The notes under the pieces are model-generated. The model had not been told where the DNA came from. It searched no databases and worked only from the letters and a program-made list of their open reading frames with translations. From Lentisphaerae bacterium GWF2_49_21 (lineage in GTDB: Bacteria; Verrucomicrobiota; Lentisphaeria; Victivallales; GWF2-50-93), in contig MHBH01000036.1 in the NCBI GenBank assembly GCA_001804805.1, positions 1-64,000 on the forward strand: DNA of 64,000 bases. The letters run 5' to 3'. Below are positions 1 through 8,175 of the stretch, piece after piece. A program made the translations under genes and the position numbers. Every line of letters begins with the position of its first letter. The first letter of the stretch is position 1.

Positions 1-8
1 CATATCCT

Positions 9-71
9 CGTGACTCCTTTCTGTTTAACTTCTGGAGATATTATATATCCCCAAAAGGAGTCACGCTTTTT
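9..71 (+). terminator. Terminator-like hairpin of an upstream, unseen gene
   Basis: Stem CGTGACTCCTTT (9-20) / AAAGGAGTCACG (54-65), long loop with a smaller inner hairpin (GGAGATAT..ATATCCCC), followed by CTTTTTT. Confidence 0.6.
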
Positions 72-204
72 TAAAAGCTATTTAGGACAAGACTGCTGCG
101 CCACTCAATATAAATCCTGTCAAGGCTTGAGTTTCAGTTGACTGAAATATATAATAGCTTGGTATTACATCTATAAAACAATTTTGTATCAAGGAAGGTC
201 TTTT

Positions 205-1608
205 ATGCCTGATAAATTCGATATCTGCGTGATAGGGGCGGGGCCGGGCGGCTATGTTGCAGCCATCCGTGCGGCTCAGAACGGTGCGAAAGTCGCAATT
301 ATAGAAAAGGAATATCTTGGCGGGACATGCCTCAACTGGGGCTGCATCCCCACCAAGACCCTTATTGCTTCCGCTGAAGTTCTGCACAAGGCGAAAACAG
401 CCTCTGATTTCGGAATAAAAATCGATGGGAACGTTTCACCCGACTGGCCGGCTATGCTCGGAAGAAAGACTTCTGTCGTTGAAAAACTCCGCGGTGGAAT
501 CGGAATGCTCCTGAAGAATGCGGGAGTCACGGCTTTTACTGGATCCGCTTCCTTTGCCGACAGGAAAACCATAAATGTCGCGGGTACCGATGGCAGGAAG
601 GAAAAAGTTTCAGCGGATAAATTCATAATCGCCAGCGGTTCCGAACCTGCAATGCCTGGCTTCATCCCGAAGTCGAAACGCATTATCACGTCCACTGAAA
701 TTCTTTCCATAAACGAAATTCCAAAGAGCCTGCTTGTTCTTGGTGGTGGAGTGATCGGCTGCGAGTTCGCGTGCCTGTTCGCGGAACTTGGGACAAAAGT
801 TACAGTCGTTGAAATGATGCCGAACATCCTTCCTTTGCAGGACAAGGAGCTTTCAAGGATTCTTTCAAGGGAGATGAAGGCGAGGGGAATCGAGATATTC
901 GTCGGTTCGCCGATGGAGAAGATCGAAGCTGATGGAAAATCCGTCAACGGTGTTGTTGGAAAGGAAAAGATTTCCGCGGACTATATGCTTGTTTCGATAG
1001 GCAGGATTCCAGTGACAAAGTCGCTGAATCTTGCTGCCGCCGGTATAGCCGCCAATGAAAAAGGTTGGATTCCTGTCGATACTAAATGCAGGACGAGTGT
1101 CCCGGGGATTTATGCGATAGGCGATGTGACCGGACGAGTCCAGCTTGCGCATTTCGCAAGCGCGATGGGGCTCTGTGCCGCCGACAACGCGACCGGGAAG
1201 GACTGCGAATTTCGCGAAGATCTGGTTCCGGGATGCATATTTACGAGTCCGGAAATCGGGACCGTGGGGCTGAGCGAGGAGCAGTGCAAGGAAAAGAACA
1301 TTGCGTACAATGTGGGAAAATTCCCTTTTGCTGCGCTTGGCAAGGCGATGGCGATCAATGAAACATCCGGATTCTGCAAGATAATTGCGGATTCCGCGAC
1401 AGACCAGGTCATAGGTGTCCATATTGCCGGTCCGCATGCCACGGATCTCATTTCCGAGGCTGTCACCGCGATGAACCTAGAAGTTACTGCCAAGGCCCTC
1501 GGCAAGGCGATACATGCTCATCCTACGCTAGGTGAGGCGATGATGGAGGCGGCGCATGCGGTCCATGGGGAATCGGTCCACATGCTTGCACCTCGGAAGC
1601 ATAAGTAA
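205..1608 (+). CDS. lpdA: Dihydrolipoyl dehydrogenase
   Basis: N-terminal GAGPGGYVAAIRAAQ FAD motif, GGTCLNWGCIPTKTL redox-active disulfide, C-terminal HAHPTLGEAMMEAA. ATG at 205 preceded by AAGGAAGG. Confidence 0.95.
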   Translation: MPDKFDICVIGAGPGGYVAAIRAAQNGAKVAIIEKEYLGGTCLNWGCIPTKTLIASAEVLHKAKTASDFGIKIDGNVSPDWPAMLGRKTSVVEKLRGGIGMLLKNAGVTAFTGSASFADRKTINVAGTDGRKEKVSADKFIIASGSEPAMPGFIPKSKRIITSTEILSINEIPKSLLVLGGGVIGCEFACLFAELGTKVTVVEMMPNILPLQDKELSRILSREMKARGIEIFVGSPMEKIEADGKSVNGVVGKEKISADYMLVSIGRIPVTKSLNLAAAGIAANEKGWIPVDTKCRTSVPGIYAIGDVTGRVQLAHFASAMGLCAADNATGKDCEFREDLVPGCIFTSPEIGTVGLSEEQCKEKNIAYNVGKFPFAALGKAMAINETSGFCKIIADSATDQVIGVHIAGPHATDLISEAVTAMNLEVTAKALGKAIHAHPTLGEAMMEAAHAVHGESVHMLAPRKHK

Positions 1609-1742
1609 ATATGAAGAAGAAAGGTGTCAGTGTTCAGGTGTCAGTAATCTGAAATGAAAACTGATTACTGGTTACTGATTACAGGCGATTAAAAACCTGA
1701 CACCTGAAACCCGACACCTGTAAACTGAATTTAGGGGTGCGC

Positions 1743-2447
1743 ATGAAGCCCAAGACCAAAAAACGACTGAAGAAGATACTGTTTATAACCTGTGCATCGA
1801 TCATTGTCCTGATCGTGCTTCTTCATTTCTTCCTCGGGCATATCGTAAAGGCTGCGGTTGAAACCATGGTGCCGAGGATCACTGGGACGCCGGTCAAGAT
1901 GGAAAGCTTCAGTTTTTCCATCTTTTCAGGCAAGGCCAGGATGAGGAATTTCATCATTGGAAATCCCGAGGGATACAAGACCGAATATGCATTCAAGCTG
2001 GTGGAACTGCTTGTTGAAGTGAATATGGACACCATATTCTCAAAGAAACTTGAGATCGATGAGATAAAGGTGAACGGTGTGCATGTGGTCTATGAGGCCG
2101 GGATTGCTTCAAGCAACATTGGCGATATAAATGCCAATGTCAGCAAGTTCGCCGGTGCTGGCAAGGCCAAAGAGAAAGCTGAAAAGCCGGCAAAGGAAGC
2201 CAAGGGTGAAGGACGGAAGATCCAGGTAAACGATTTTTATTTCAATGGCGCGCAGTTGTCCCTGAGCGCAGTTCTTCTTCAGGGTGTGACGACCACAATT
2301 CCGATCAATGACATACACCTCCAGGGAATTGGAAAGAATGATGAAGGGGTATTGATAGGTGACGCCGCCGATCAGATCTTTGGTGCGGTATACAGGGAGA
2401 TAGGCGAGGCGAGTTCCGGAACAAAGGCGTTAAAAGGGTTTTTCTAA
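1743..2447 (+). CDS. AsmA-like membrane-anchored protein
   Basis: N-terminal TM helix followed by an AsmA-like pattern (VKMESFSFSIFSGKARMRNFIIGNPEGY..LEIDEIKVNGVHVVYE). Confidence 0.55.
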   Translation: MKPKTKKRLKKILFITCASIIVLIVLLHFFLGHIVKAAVETMVPRITGTPVKMESFSFSIFSGKARMRNFIIGNPEGYKTEYAFKLVELLVEVNMDTIFSKKLEIDEIKVNGVHVVYEAGIASSNIGDINANVSKFAGAGKAKEKAEKPAKEAKGEGRKIQVNDFYFNGAQLSLSAVLLQGVTTTIPINDIHLQGIGKNDEGVLIGDAADQIFGAVYREIGEASSGTKALKGFF

Positions 2448-2528
2448 GGAGACGGATCTGCGAAGTTCGCAGATATTTTGAATTCAAACGAATCAGGTGT
2501 ATTTTATTTTTTACAGATGAGGGGAAGC

Positions 2529-3083
2529 ATGATACGAATATTAGCAGTATTTTCAGCAATAGTCCTTCTTACAGGATGTGTTTTCACCAGGGAGAAGTTC
2601 ACCCCTGTGAAATATTATGACATCGGCAATCCTGATCCGTCAAAATATTCATCAGTCGCCCTGAGGGTAGGAGCGTTCACCGTGACAGGGCCATACAAGC
2701 AGGAGATGGTGTTCAGGACTGAGAAGAATGAGCTGATAAAGGATCAGTACAACAGGTGGGTGCAGACGCCAGATGTGATGCTCAAGCGCTATCTCAAGAT
2801 GGCCTTTTCCGAGGCAAGCGCCCGCAAGGATTGCACGATAACAGGAAATATTCTTTCATTTGAAGCTGACTTGGCAGGGAAAGAGGCGGTTTTTGTAATT
2901 GAATACCGGATTGCCTCGTCTTCATCGACTGATACCTTGCTGGTTGAAAAGACTTCCACTTTCAAGGTGAAATATGAGGGGGCCTCGCCGGATTCCACTG
3001 CGGGCGCGATGGCGACGGCAGTGGCAAGTTTCACGGAGGCTGTGGCCGGGGATCTGAAGGGGAAATCAGTTAATCAGAAATAA
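2529..3083 (+). CDS. PqiC/ABC-transport-auxiliary-like lipoprotein
   Basis: Lipobox LLTGC, then KYYDIGNPDP and VRTEKNEL.RW.TPD-like pattern as in PqiC-type auxiliary lipoproteins. SD AGGGGA before ATG 2529. Confidence 0.55.
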   Translation: MIRILAVFSAIVLLTGCVFTREKFTPVKYYDIGNPDPSKYSSVALRVGAFTVTGPYKQEMVFRTEKNELIKDQYNRWVQTPDVMLKRYLKMAFSEASARKDCTITGNILSFEADLAGKEAVFVIEYRIASSSSTDTLLVEKTSTFKVKYEGASPDSTAGAMATAVASFTEAVAGDLKGKSVNQK

Positions 3084-3096
3084 CAGGGGATTTAAG

Positions 3097-3555
3097 ATGA
3101 AACTCAAGAAAATACTCGCTGAAAAAAGCAAAAACAACAAGGTATATTCGATAAGGGCGACCGCAAACCTCAAAGAGGCGACGCAGAAGCTCAACGAACA
3201 CAATGTCGGATGCCTTCTCGTTACAGATCCGGGAAATCCGGAGAAATACATAGGCATAATTGCACAGACTGACATAATCCGGAAATGTGCGACTGATGAG
3301 GATTTCCGCGAGGTGAAGGTCGAACAGGCGATGGTCAAGGAGCTTATCGTGGCGACAGGCGAAGATGAGGTCGAGTATATAATGAAAGTAATGCACCGGC
3401 ACAAGATCCACCATATCCCCGTGATTGAAAAAGGCAAGATATGCGGAATCATCTCGATAACCGACATCATAGGCTCCATGCATGAGGAGGATGAAATAAA
3501 GATCCGCTACCTCAGCGACTACATGGGCGGAACCTACGGAAGCAATGTCTACTAA
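3097..3555 (+). CDS. CBS-domain pair protein
   Basis: Two CBS repeats (NVGCLLVTDPGNPEKYIGIIAQTDI; HKIHHIPVIEKGKICGIISITDI). Confidence 0.85.
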   Translation: MKLKKILAEKSKNNKVYSIRATANLKEATQKLNEHNVGCLLVTDPGNPEKYIGIIAQTDIIRKCATDEDFREVKVEQAMVKELIVATGEDEVEYIMKVMHRHKIHHIPVIEKGKICGIISITDIIGSMHEEDEIKIRYLSDYMGGTYGSNVY

Positions 3556-3691
3556 ACAAATTAAAACTGCCTAATTACTATGAAGTTGTGCAATGTGGAA
3601 GTGAAAGCAGGTTGAATAAAAAAGGTTCTCATGTACCTTCTGTGGCTTCATAAACTAAAAAATGCCAGAAATGGCTAAAAGGAGAGAGAAA

Positions 3692-3940
3692 ATGAAGAAA
3701 ATGATGTTGGCCGCAGTCGTCGCAGTTGTAATGGCAATGGGAGTCTATGCTGCTGATGAAGCAAAAGCCCCGGCAAAAGCAGATGCTAAGGCTGCTGAAG
3801 TTAAAGTTTGTGCAGATTGCGCAAAGATCGAAGCAAACAAGGGTCTCAAGCCTGGCGATGCAAAGTTTACACTTTGCCCTGCCTGCAAGAAGATCGCTGA
3901 TGAAGCCGCCAAGAAGGCTGCTGCTCCTGCTGCAAAATAA
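3692..3940 (+). CDS. Small exported CxxC/Ala-Lys-rich protein, paralog 1
   Basis: Signal peptide MKKMMLAAVVAVVMAMGVYA, CADC and CPAC pairs, Ala/Lys-rich tail; SD AAAGGAGAG before ATG. Confidence 0.7.
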   Translation: MKKMMLAAVVAVVMAMGVYAADEAKAPAKADAKAAEVKVCADCAKIEANKGLKPGDAKFTLCPACKKIADEAAKKAAAPAAK

Positions 3941-3941
3941 C

Positions 3942-4004
3942 CTGAATATCCATTCAGTTTAAAATTTGAACGCGCCACGTGCAAAACACATGGCGCGTTT
4001 TTTA
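3942..4004 (+). terminator. Terminator of paralog 1 (double hairpin)
   Basis: CTGAAT/ATTCAG mini-hairpin, then AACGCGCCACGTG-CAAAA-CACATGGCGCGTT followed by T6. Confidence 0.85.
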
Positions 4005-4078
4005 TTGGTCATCGGTTGAAAAAAGACGATATTCACCTACCTTTAGCGCCAATTAACATAAAAGAGGAGAATGCAAAA

Positions 4079-4372
4079 ATGAAGAAGCTAATGATTGCCG
4101 CTCTTGTCGCCGTCGCAATGTCCATGGGAGTTTATGCCGAGGAAGCAAAAGCGCCGGCAAAAGCATGCGATGCGAAAATGGGTGCAAAAGCATGTGACGC
4201 TAAGATTGAAGCAAAAGCATGCGAAGGATGCGCCAAGCTCAACAAGGACCTTAAGGACGGAGAACAGGCCAAATTCTGCTGCGATAACTGCAAGAAGACC
4301 GCTGAAGCCAAGAAGGCTGAAGAAGCTAAGAAAGCTGAAGAGGCCAAGAAGGCCGCTGAAGCAAAGAAATAA
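4079..4372 (+). CDS. Small exported CxxC/Ala-Lys-rich protein, paralog 2
   Basis: Signal peptide MKKLMIAALVAVAMSMGVYA, CEGC and CDNC pairs, tail of EEAKKA repeats; SD AGAGGAG. Confidence 0.7.
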   Translation: MKKLMIAALVAVAMSMGVYAEEAKAPAKACDAKMGAKACDAKIEAKACEGCAKLNKDLKDGEQAKFCCDNCKKTAEAKKAEEAKKAEEAKKAAEAKK

Positions 4373-4373
4373 C

Positions 4374-4437
4374 CTGAATATCTATTCAGTTTAAACTTTA
4401 AACGCGCCACGTGCAAAACACATGGCGCGTTTTTTTG
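4374..4437 (+). terminator. Terminator of paralog 2, near-identical to that of paralog 1
   Basis: CCTGAATATCTATTCAG, then AACGCGCCACGTGCAAAACACATGGCGCGTT and poly-T. Confidence 0.85.
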
Positions 4438-4447
4438 TCTTTGGTAG

Positions 4448-4468
4448 GGCGCTTTCGCCGAAAGCGCC
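4448..4468. repeat. Hairpin repeat GGCGCTTTCG-C-CGAAAGCGCC
   Basis: 10-bp perfect stem directly 3' of GGTAG, in the intergenic space. Confidence 0.6.
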
Positions 4469-4475
4469 GGCTGCC

Positions 4476-5963
4476 TTATTTCTTTGATGATACGTTCACA
4501 TTCACCCTTGCCGCGCCCCTATACCCTTCCCTGGTAGGAAGCAGATTTCCCTTTGATAGACGCTTCCTTGCATTGGTAATGGCATCTTTATACTGCGGAA
4601 GCCATTTTGCCCCGGCGACAAGCATCTCATCGGTCATCTGCCATATCTCAGGAGGATTACAGACAGCTCCCACAAGCGGATCCATCATCATCGCCTGACG
4701 CAGAAGAGTGTCATCACCCCTGGCTGCAGCTTCAACCGAAAGCCTTTGGACTGAGATGCTGGCGTTGCAGACCGCTGCACAACCGAGAGGAAGGTCTCCC
4801 GCCTGCGGGACGCTGATGCCGTTGCCATCGACATAGGAGGGAACTTCAATTATGGCGTCGTCGGGAAGATTTGTGATGCAGCCATTGTTGACGATATTAA
4901 AGTGTCCGCGGTAGACTCTTCCTGTTTCCAGTCCTTCTATTATGAATGAACCATGTTCGTGGCTGCGTTTTTCCTCAACATATTTCATTGCCGGTTCCTT
5001 CATCCATTTCGGGAAGTCGGTTTTGAACCAGTTCCTCCCCTCAGTGCACACCCTGAAATATCCACCGGTCTCGCCATTGATCCATGACGACATGTCGATC
5101 CAGTCCTTGATCTCGTTCTCGCGTTTGCGATACCAGGCTACATATTCGGAGAGATGCCCGTTGGATTCGGTGCTGAAGTATCCGAAGCGCCTTATCATGT
5201 CGATCCTGACCTTTTCAGTCTTGCTGAATTCCGGATGAAGTTCAAAGCCTTCGAGCATCCTGCCGGTCCAGTCCTTGCCTTTATAGTTGATCCTTGTGTA
5301 CCATGTCTGGTGGTTGATACCGGCGCAGATTATGTCTACATCCTTTGTTGAAACCTTTTCATAACCCCTGGAACCTTTTTTCACGCCTTTGTCCTTGTTT
5401 ACAAGAAGTTCGATGACCTGGGAGATCATCCAGTGTCCGCCCTGGACGCCATGGCAGAGCCCGAGTGTTCTTACTTTTCCATATTTGTTTGCGGCCCAGG
5501 TAATCATCGCATTTGGGTTTGCGTAGTTCAGGAGCAGGCAGTCAGGGGCGCAGACCTCGCGGATGTCCTTGCAGAAATCAAGCACGGCTGCGATCCCGCG
5601 CTGCCCATACATGATTCCACCGGCACAGAGAGTATCGCCAACGCACTGGTCCACACCGTATTTCAACGGGATGTCCACATCCATGGCGAAAGCTTCAAGG
5701 CCGCCGATCCTGACGACGTTTATTATGTATTTTGCATCTTTCAGGATCTTGCGCCTGTCCGTACTTGCCTCGATTTTGATCTTCAGCTTGTTGGCCTTGA
5801 TGTCGCGCTGGCATAATTTCGCCACCATCTCGAGATTTTTTGCATTGATGTCCGTAAATCCTATCCTGATATCCTTGAATTCAGGGACTGTGAGGATGTC
5901 GGAAAGCAACTTCCTTGTGAATCCCAGGCTTCCTGCTCCGATGAATGCGATCTTGAATGACAT
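4476..5963 (-). CDS. Glycoside hydrolase family 4 (alpha-galactosidase/glucosidase-like)
   Basis: GH4 NAD motif IAFIGAGSLGFTRKLLSDIL, LLNYANPNAM, GLCHGVQGG (CHG metal site), AGINHQTW. Confidence 0.9.
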   Translation of the reverse strand: MSFKIAFIGAGSLGFTRKLLSDILTVPEFKDIRIGFTDINAKNLEMVAKLCQRDIKANKLKIKIEASTDRRKILKDAKYIINVVRIGGLEAFAMDVDIPLKYGVDQCVGDTLCAGGIMYGQRGIAAVLDFCKDIREVCAPDCLLLNYANPNAMITWAANKYGKVRTLGLCHGVQGGHWMISQVIELLVNKDKGVKKGSRGYEKVSTKDVDIICAGINHQTWYTRINYKGKDWTGRMLEGFELHPEFSKTEKVRIDMIRRFGYFSTESNGHLSEYVAWYRKRENEIKDWIDMSSWINGETGGYFRVCTEGRNWFKTDFPKWMKEPAMKYVEEKRSHEHGSFIIEGLETGRVYRGHFNIVNNGCITNLPDDAIIEVPSYVDGNGISVPQAGDLPLGCAAVCNASISVQRLSVEAAARGDDTLLRQAMMMDPLVGAVCNPPEIWQMTDEMLVAGAKWLPQYKDAITNARKRLSKGNLLPTREGYRGAARVNVNVSSKK

Positions 5964-6086
5964 GATATTTTTTCCTTTCAGATATTTTTCTTTTCAATAA
6001 AAATATATTAATTATGCTATATTATAGAACAGTATTATGAGCTGTAAATATTAAAAACATGCCAATAATGGTAATATTATGCTAAA

Positions 6087-6131
6087 ATAAAGAATCTCCT
6101 GCAAGACACTGTCTTGCAGGAGATTCTTTAT
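6087..6131. repeat. Perfect 22-bp inverted repeat with 1-nt centre, in the leader of the araC-type gene
   Basis: ATAAAGAATCTCCTGCAAGACA-C-TGTCTTGCAGGAGATTCTTTAT, checked base by base. Confidence 0.95.
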
Positions 6132-6146
6132 AATTAGGAGTTAAAG

Positions 6147-7028
6147 ATGACCGAGGAAAGAGGATTGAAGAAGATGGCAAGTCTGCCTTTCAAGGAAGCG
6201 AGCTTGGTTTTTCCGGCGCGGACAGTGCCTCTTCATTCGATGCTGACCAGTTGCGGACATTCGAAGAAGAATTCAACGGATTATAACTGGCATGGCCTGA
6301 AAAGGGGCAGAACTGAATTCGTCCTCTGGCAGTATACAGTTTCAGGATTGGGAAGGCTTGATTATGAAGGGAAGTCTTTTGAGCTGACGCCGGGCATGGC
6401 TATTCTTTTGCATATCCCCCACGACCACCAATATTATTTCCCGCAGGAGTCCAAGGGATGGGAGTTCCTTTATGTTTGTTTTTGCGGAAGGGAGGTCCTG
6501 AGGATATGCAGGGAAATTGAGAACAAGGCGGGGCCGGTGAACGAATTCAAGATGACAGGCAGTACCTTGAATACGTCGATCAATATATTGAAAATGGCGT
6601 TTGCCGGACAGATAACATCCCCCTATCTTTCCTCATCGCAGGCATATCAGCTGTCGATGTCCCTGACAGATGATCTCATGCCTGAGCGTTCTGCTAAAGG
6701 AGAAATTCCTGAATTCATAAGCAAGGTGAATGAATTCTGCAGGGATAATCCCGACAATGACTTCGACGTCGGGGATCTTGCAAGGATATCCGGCTACAGT
6801 AGATATCATTTCACAAGGCTTTTCACCTCAAGCCGGGGGATTTCACCCGGGGCATTCATAAGGGAATTGCGCCTTAACAGGGCTGTAAAGCTCCTGCAGA
6901 CGGAAAAACTGCAGGTCAAGGAGGTTTCCTCAATCTGCGGTTTCGAAGACACAAGCTATTTCTGCAAGGCATTCAGGAAAGCTTACGGGGTTTCGCCGGC
7001 GAAGTTCAGGAATTCGGGGATGTATTGA
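6147..7028 (+). CDS. AraC-family transcriptional regulator
   Basis: C-terminal double HTH (DNDFDVGDLARISGYSRYHFTRLF..GISPGAFIRELRLNRAVKLL..SYFCKAFRKAYGVSPAKFR); divergent from GH4. Confidence 0.92.
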   Translation: MTEERGLKKMASLPFKEASLVFPARTVPLHSMLTSCGHSKKNSTDYNWHGLKRGRTEFVLWQYTVSGLGRLDYEGKSFELTPGMAILLHIPHDHQYYFPQESKGWEFLYVCFCGREVLRICREIENKAGPVNEFKMTGSTLNTSINILKMAFAGQITSPYLSSSQAYQLSMSLTDDLMPERSAKGEIPEFISKVNEFCRDNPDNDFDVGDLARISGYSRYHFTRLFTSSRGISPGAFIRELRLNRAVKLLQTEKLQVKEVSSICGFEDTSYFCKAFRKAYGVSPAKFRNSGMY

Positions 7029-7095
7029 GTAACTTGGGCTTTCCAGCCCGAGGTGTTTGAATAGATTAATCTCGGGCAGGAATGCCCGAGTTACT
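7028..7095. repeat. Inverted pair of hairpin units (AGTAACTyGGGC-NTTCC-NGCCCGAG)
   Basis: Left 7028-7052 and right 7071-7095 are reverse complements at about 22/25 positions; each also folds on its own. Confidence 0.85.
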
Positions 7096-7426
7096 TGCAG
7101 GCATGCTTCTGCGCACCGCATTGAAATTTCTCCGAGTCGGATTTCCATCTGATCGGGAAGTTGCGGCACTGGGCCGGGCGGATGTCATATATTTTACATG
7201 AGGGAGGATTGTCGGAGAAGAATATGCATGAACCGTCCTTGTTTTCAATCAGCGAGATATTCCTGCGGTCGGCAGTGAGAATTGTCATCTTGTCAATGAA
7301 ATCCCGGCTGTCCATTCCGAGCCTGGCCGCGATCTGGTCGGCCTCCTCCTGCGAAATTCGCACATAGCCGTGCCACCTGCAGCAGTCGCCGCAGCGGAGG
7401 CATTGGAAATTTGATGAATTATTCAT
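7091..7426 (-). CDS. YkgJ-family cysteine cluster protein
   Basis: CLRCGDCCRWHG..CIFF..PPSCKIYDIRPAQCRNFP. Confidence 0.85.
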   Translation of the reverse strand: MNNSSNFQCLRCGDCCRWHGYVRISQEEADQIAARLGMDSRDFIDKMTILTADRRNISLIENKDGSCIFFSDNPPSCKIYDIRPAQCRNFPIRWKSDSEKFQCGAQKHACK

Positions 7427-7430
7427 AAAT

Positions 7431-7455
7431 GTTGCCGGCGAGACGCCGACGCTCC
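7431..7455. repeat. GCCGGCGAGACGCCGACGCTCC hairpin repeat
   Basis: CGGCG-AGA-CGCCG stem in the intergenic region; resembles a sequence I recall as widespread in environmental genomes. Confidence 0.5.
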
Positions 7456-7472
7456 TAGAACAATGTAAGGCA

Positions 7473-8066
7473 TCAGTAATCCGGCATAGCCGGTTTTCCT
7501 GAAGACGAGTTAATTGACAATAATTTCCGTTTAATTAAAATGAACAAGGAATAAATTACACCGATAACAATTGAAAGGTATAGGCCATAAATTCCACAGA
7601 CAATAGTATCTGGAATTAATATATATCTATAAAAATAAGAATTGGTTGGCCTATCTATCCATATTGAGGCATTCATCCAAGTCTCGCGGAAATTATAATC
7701 AATGAAGATACCTGTTGTCATTCCTAACAGGATAAGAAAAAATAATGAATACCATAGATTCTTTGTAACATTGGCAATATCCATAAGCAAAGTACATATG
7801 ACTATCTCCAGTATGCATAATATTACCATGGATAATATCATAAGATATATCCCGTAATTATCGCCATGAAACTCGCCATATATTGCAAAAGGCCAGTAAC
7901 CCGGGATAAGGCCGAAGAAAAAAGCCCTGCATTCGAAGCCCGGATATTTTACAAGAAAAATTACCAGCAAAACCCATATGAAAAGAAACATGAATGTATT
8001 CGTGTTCGCAATATTTCTCATGTCTGGCATCCTCGCATGGTTTGAATGCAAATAAAATGCGGACAT
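7473..8066 (-). CDS. Hypothetical integral membrane protein (start uncertain, 8021-8066)
   Basis: Several hydrophobic segments. The longest ORF start (8120) lies inside an interspersed repeat, so a downstream start is preferred. Confidence 0.5.
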   Translation of the reverse strand: MSAFYLHSNHARMPDMRNIANTNTFMFLFIWVLLVIFLVKYPGFECRAFFFGLIPGYWPFAIYGEFHGDNYGIYLMILSMVILCILEIVICTLLMDIANVTKNLWYSLFFLILLGMTTGIFIDYNFRETWMNASIWIDRPTNSYFYRYILIPDTIVCGIYGLYLSIVIGVIYSLFILIKRKLLSINSSSGKPAMPDY

Positions 8067-8069
8067 AAT

Positions 8070-8142
8070 ATGTTGGAGTACAAACGTTAGTTTGTCTTGG
8101 TATTTTGTAAAGTCAAGCAAGCTGAAGCTTGTACTCCAACAT
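8070..8142. repeat. GTTGGAGT..ACTCCAAC interspersed inverted repeat, copy 1
   Basis: 14-bp termini ATGTTGGAGTACAA / TTGTACTCCAACAT. Reverse complement aligns to 26889-26958, including AATACCAAGACA. Confidence 0.85.
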
Positions 8143-8175
8143 AGACTTCATAGGTAAAAGTTTCTGCCCAGGATT

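Noticed and set aside
276-947. 223-aa minus-strand ORF (and 865-1437)
   Set aside because: Antisense shadows of lpdA; no start signal or domain pattern.
205-1608. Pyruvate dehydrogenase operon starting with lpdA
   Set aside because: No E1/E2 genes follow; the next genes are AsmA-like and PqiC-like envelope proteins.
4119-4372. Short tandem repeats that could be mistaken for a CRISPR
   Set aside because: They are in-frame codon repeats (EEAKKA) within a CDS, with no unique spacers.
8072-8140. GTTGGAGT repeat as a tRNA-like or riboswitch element
   Set aside because: The outer stem with two arms resembles a cloverleaf only superficially; there is no anticodon/T-loop signature and the same unit recurs at 26889, so a dispersed repeat is the simpler reading.
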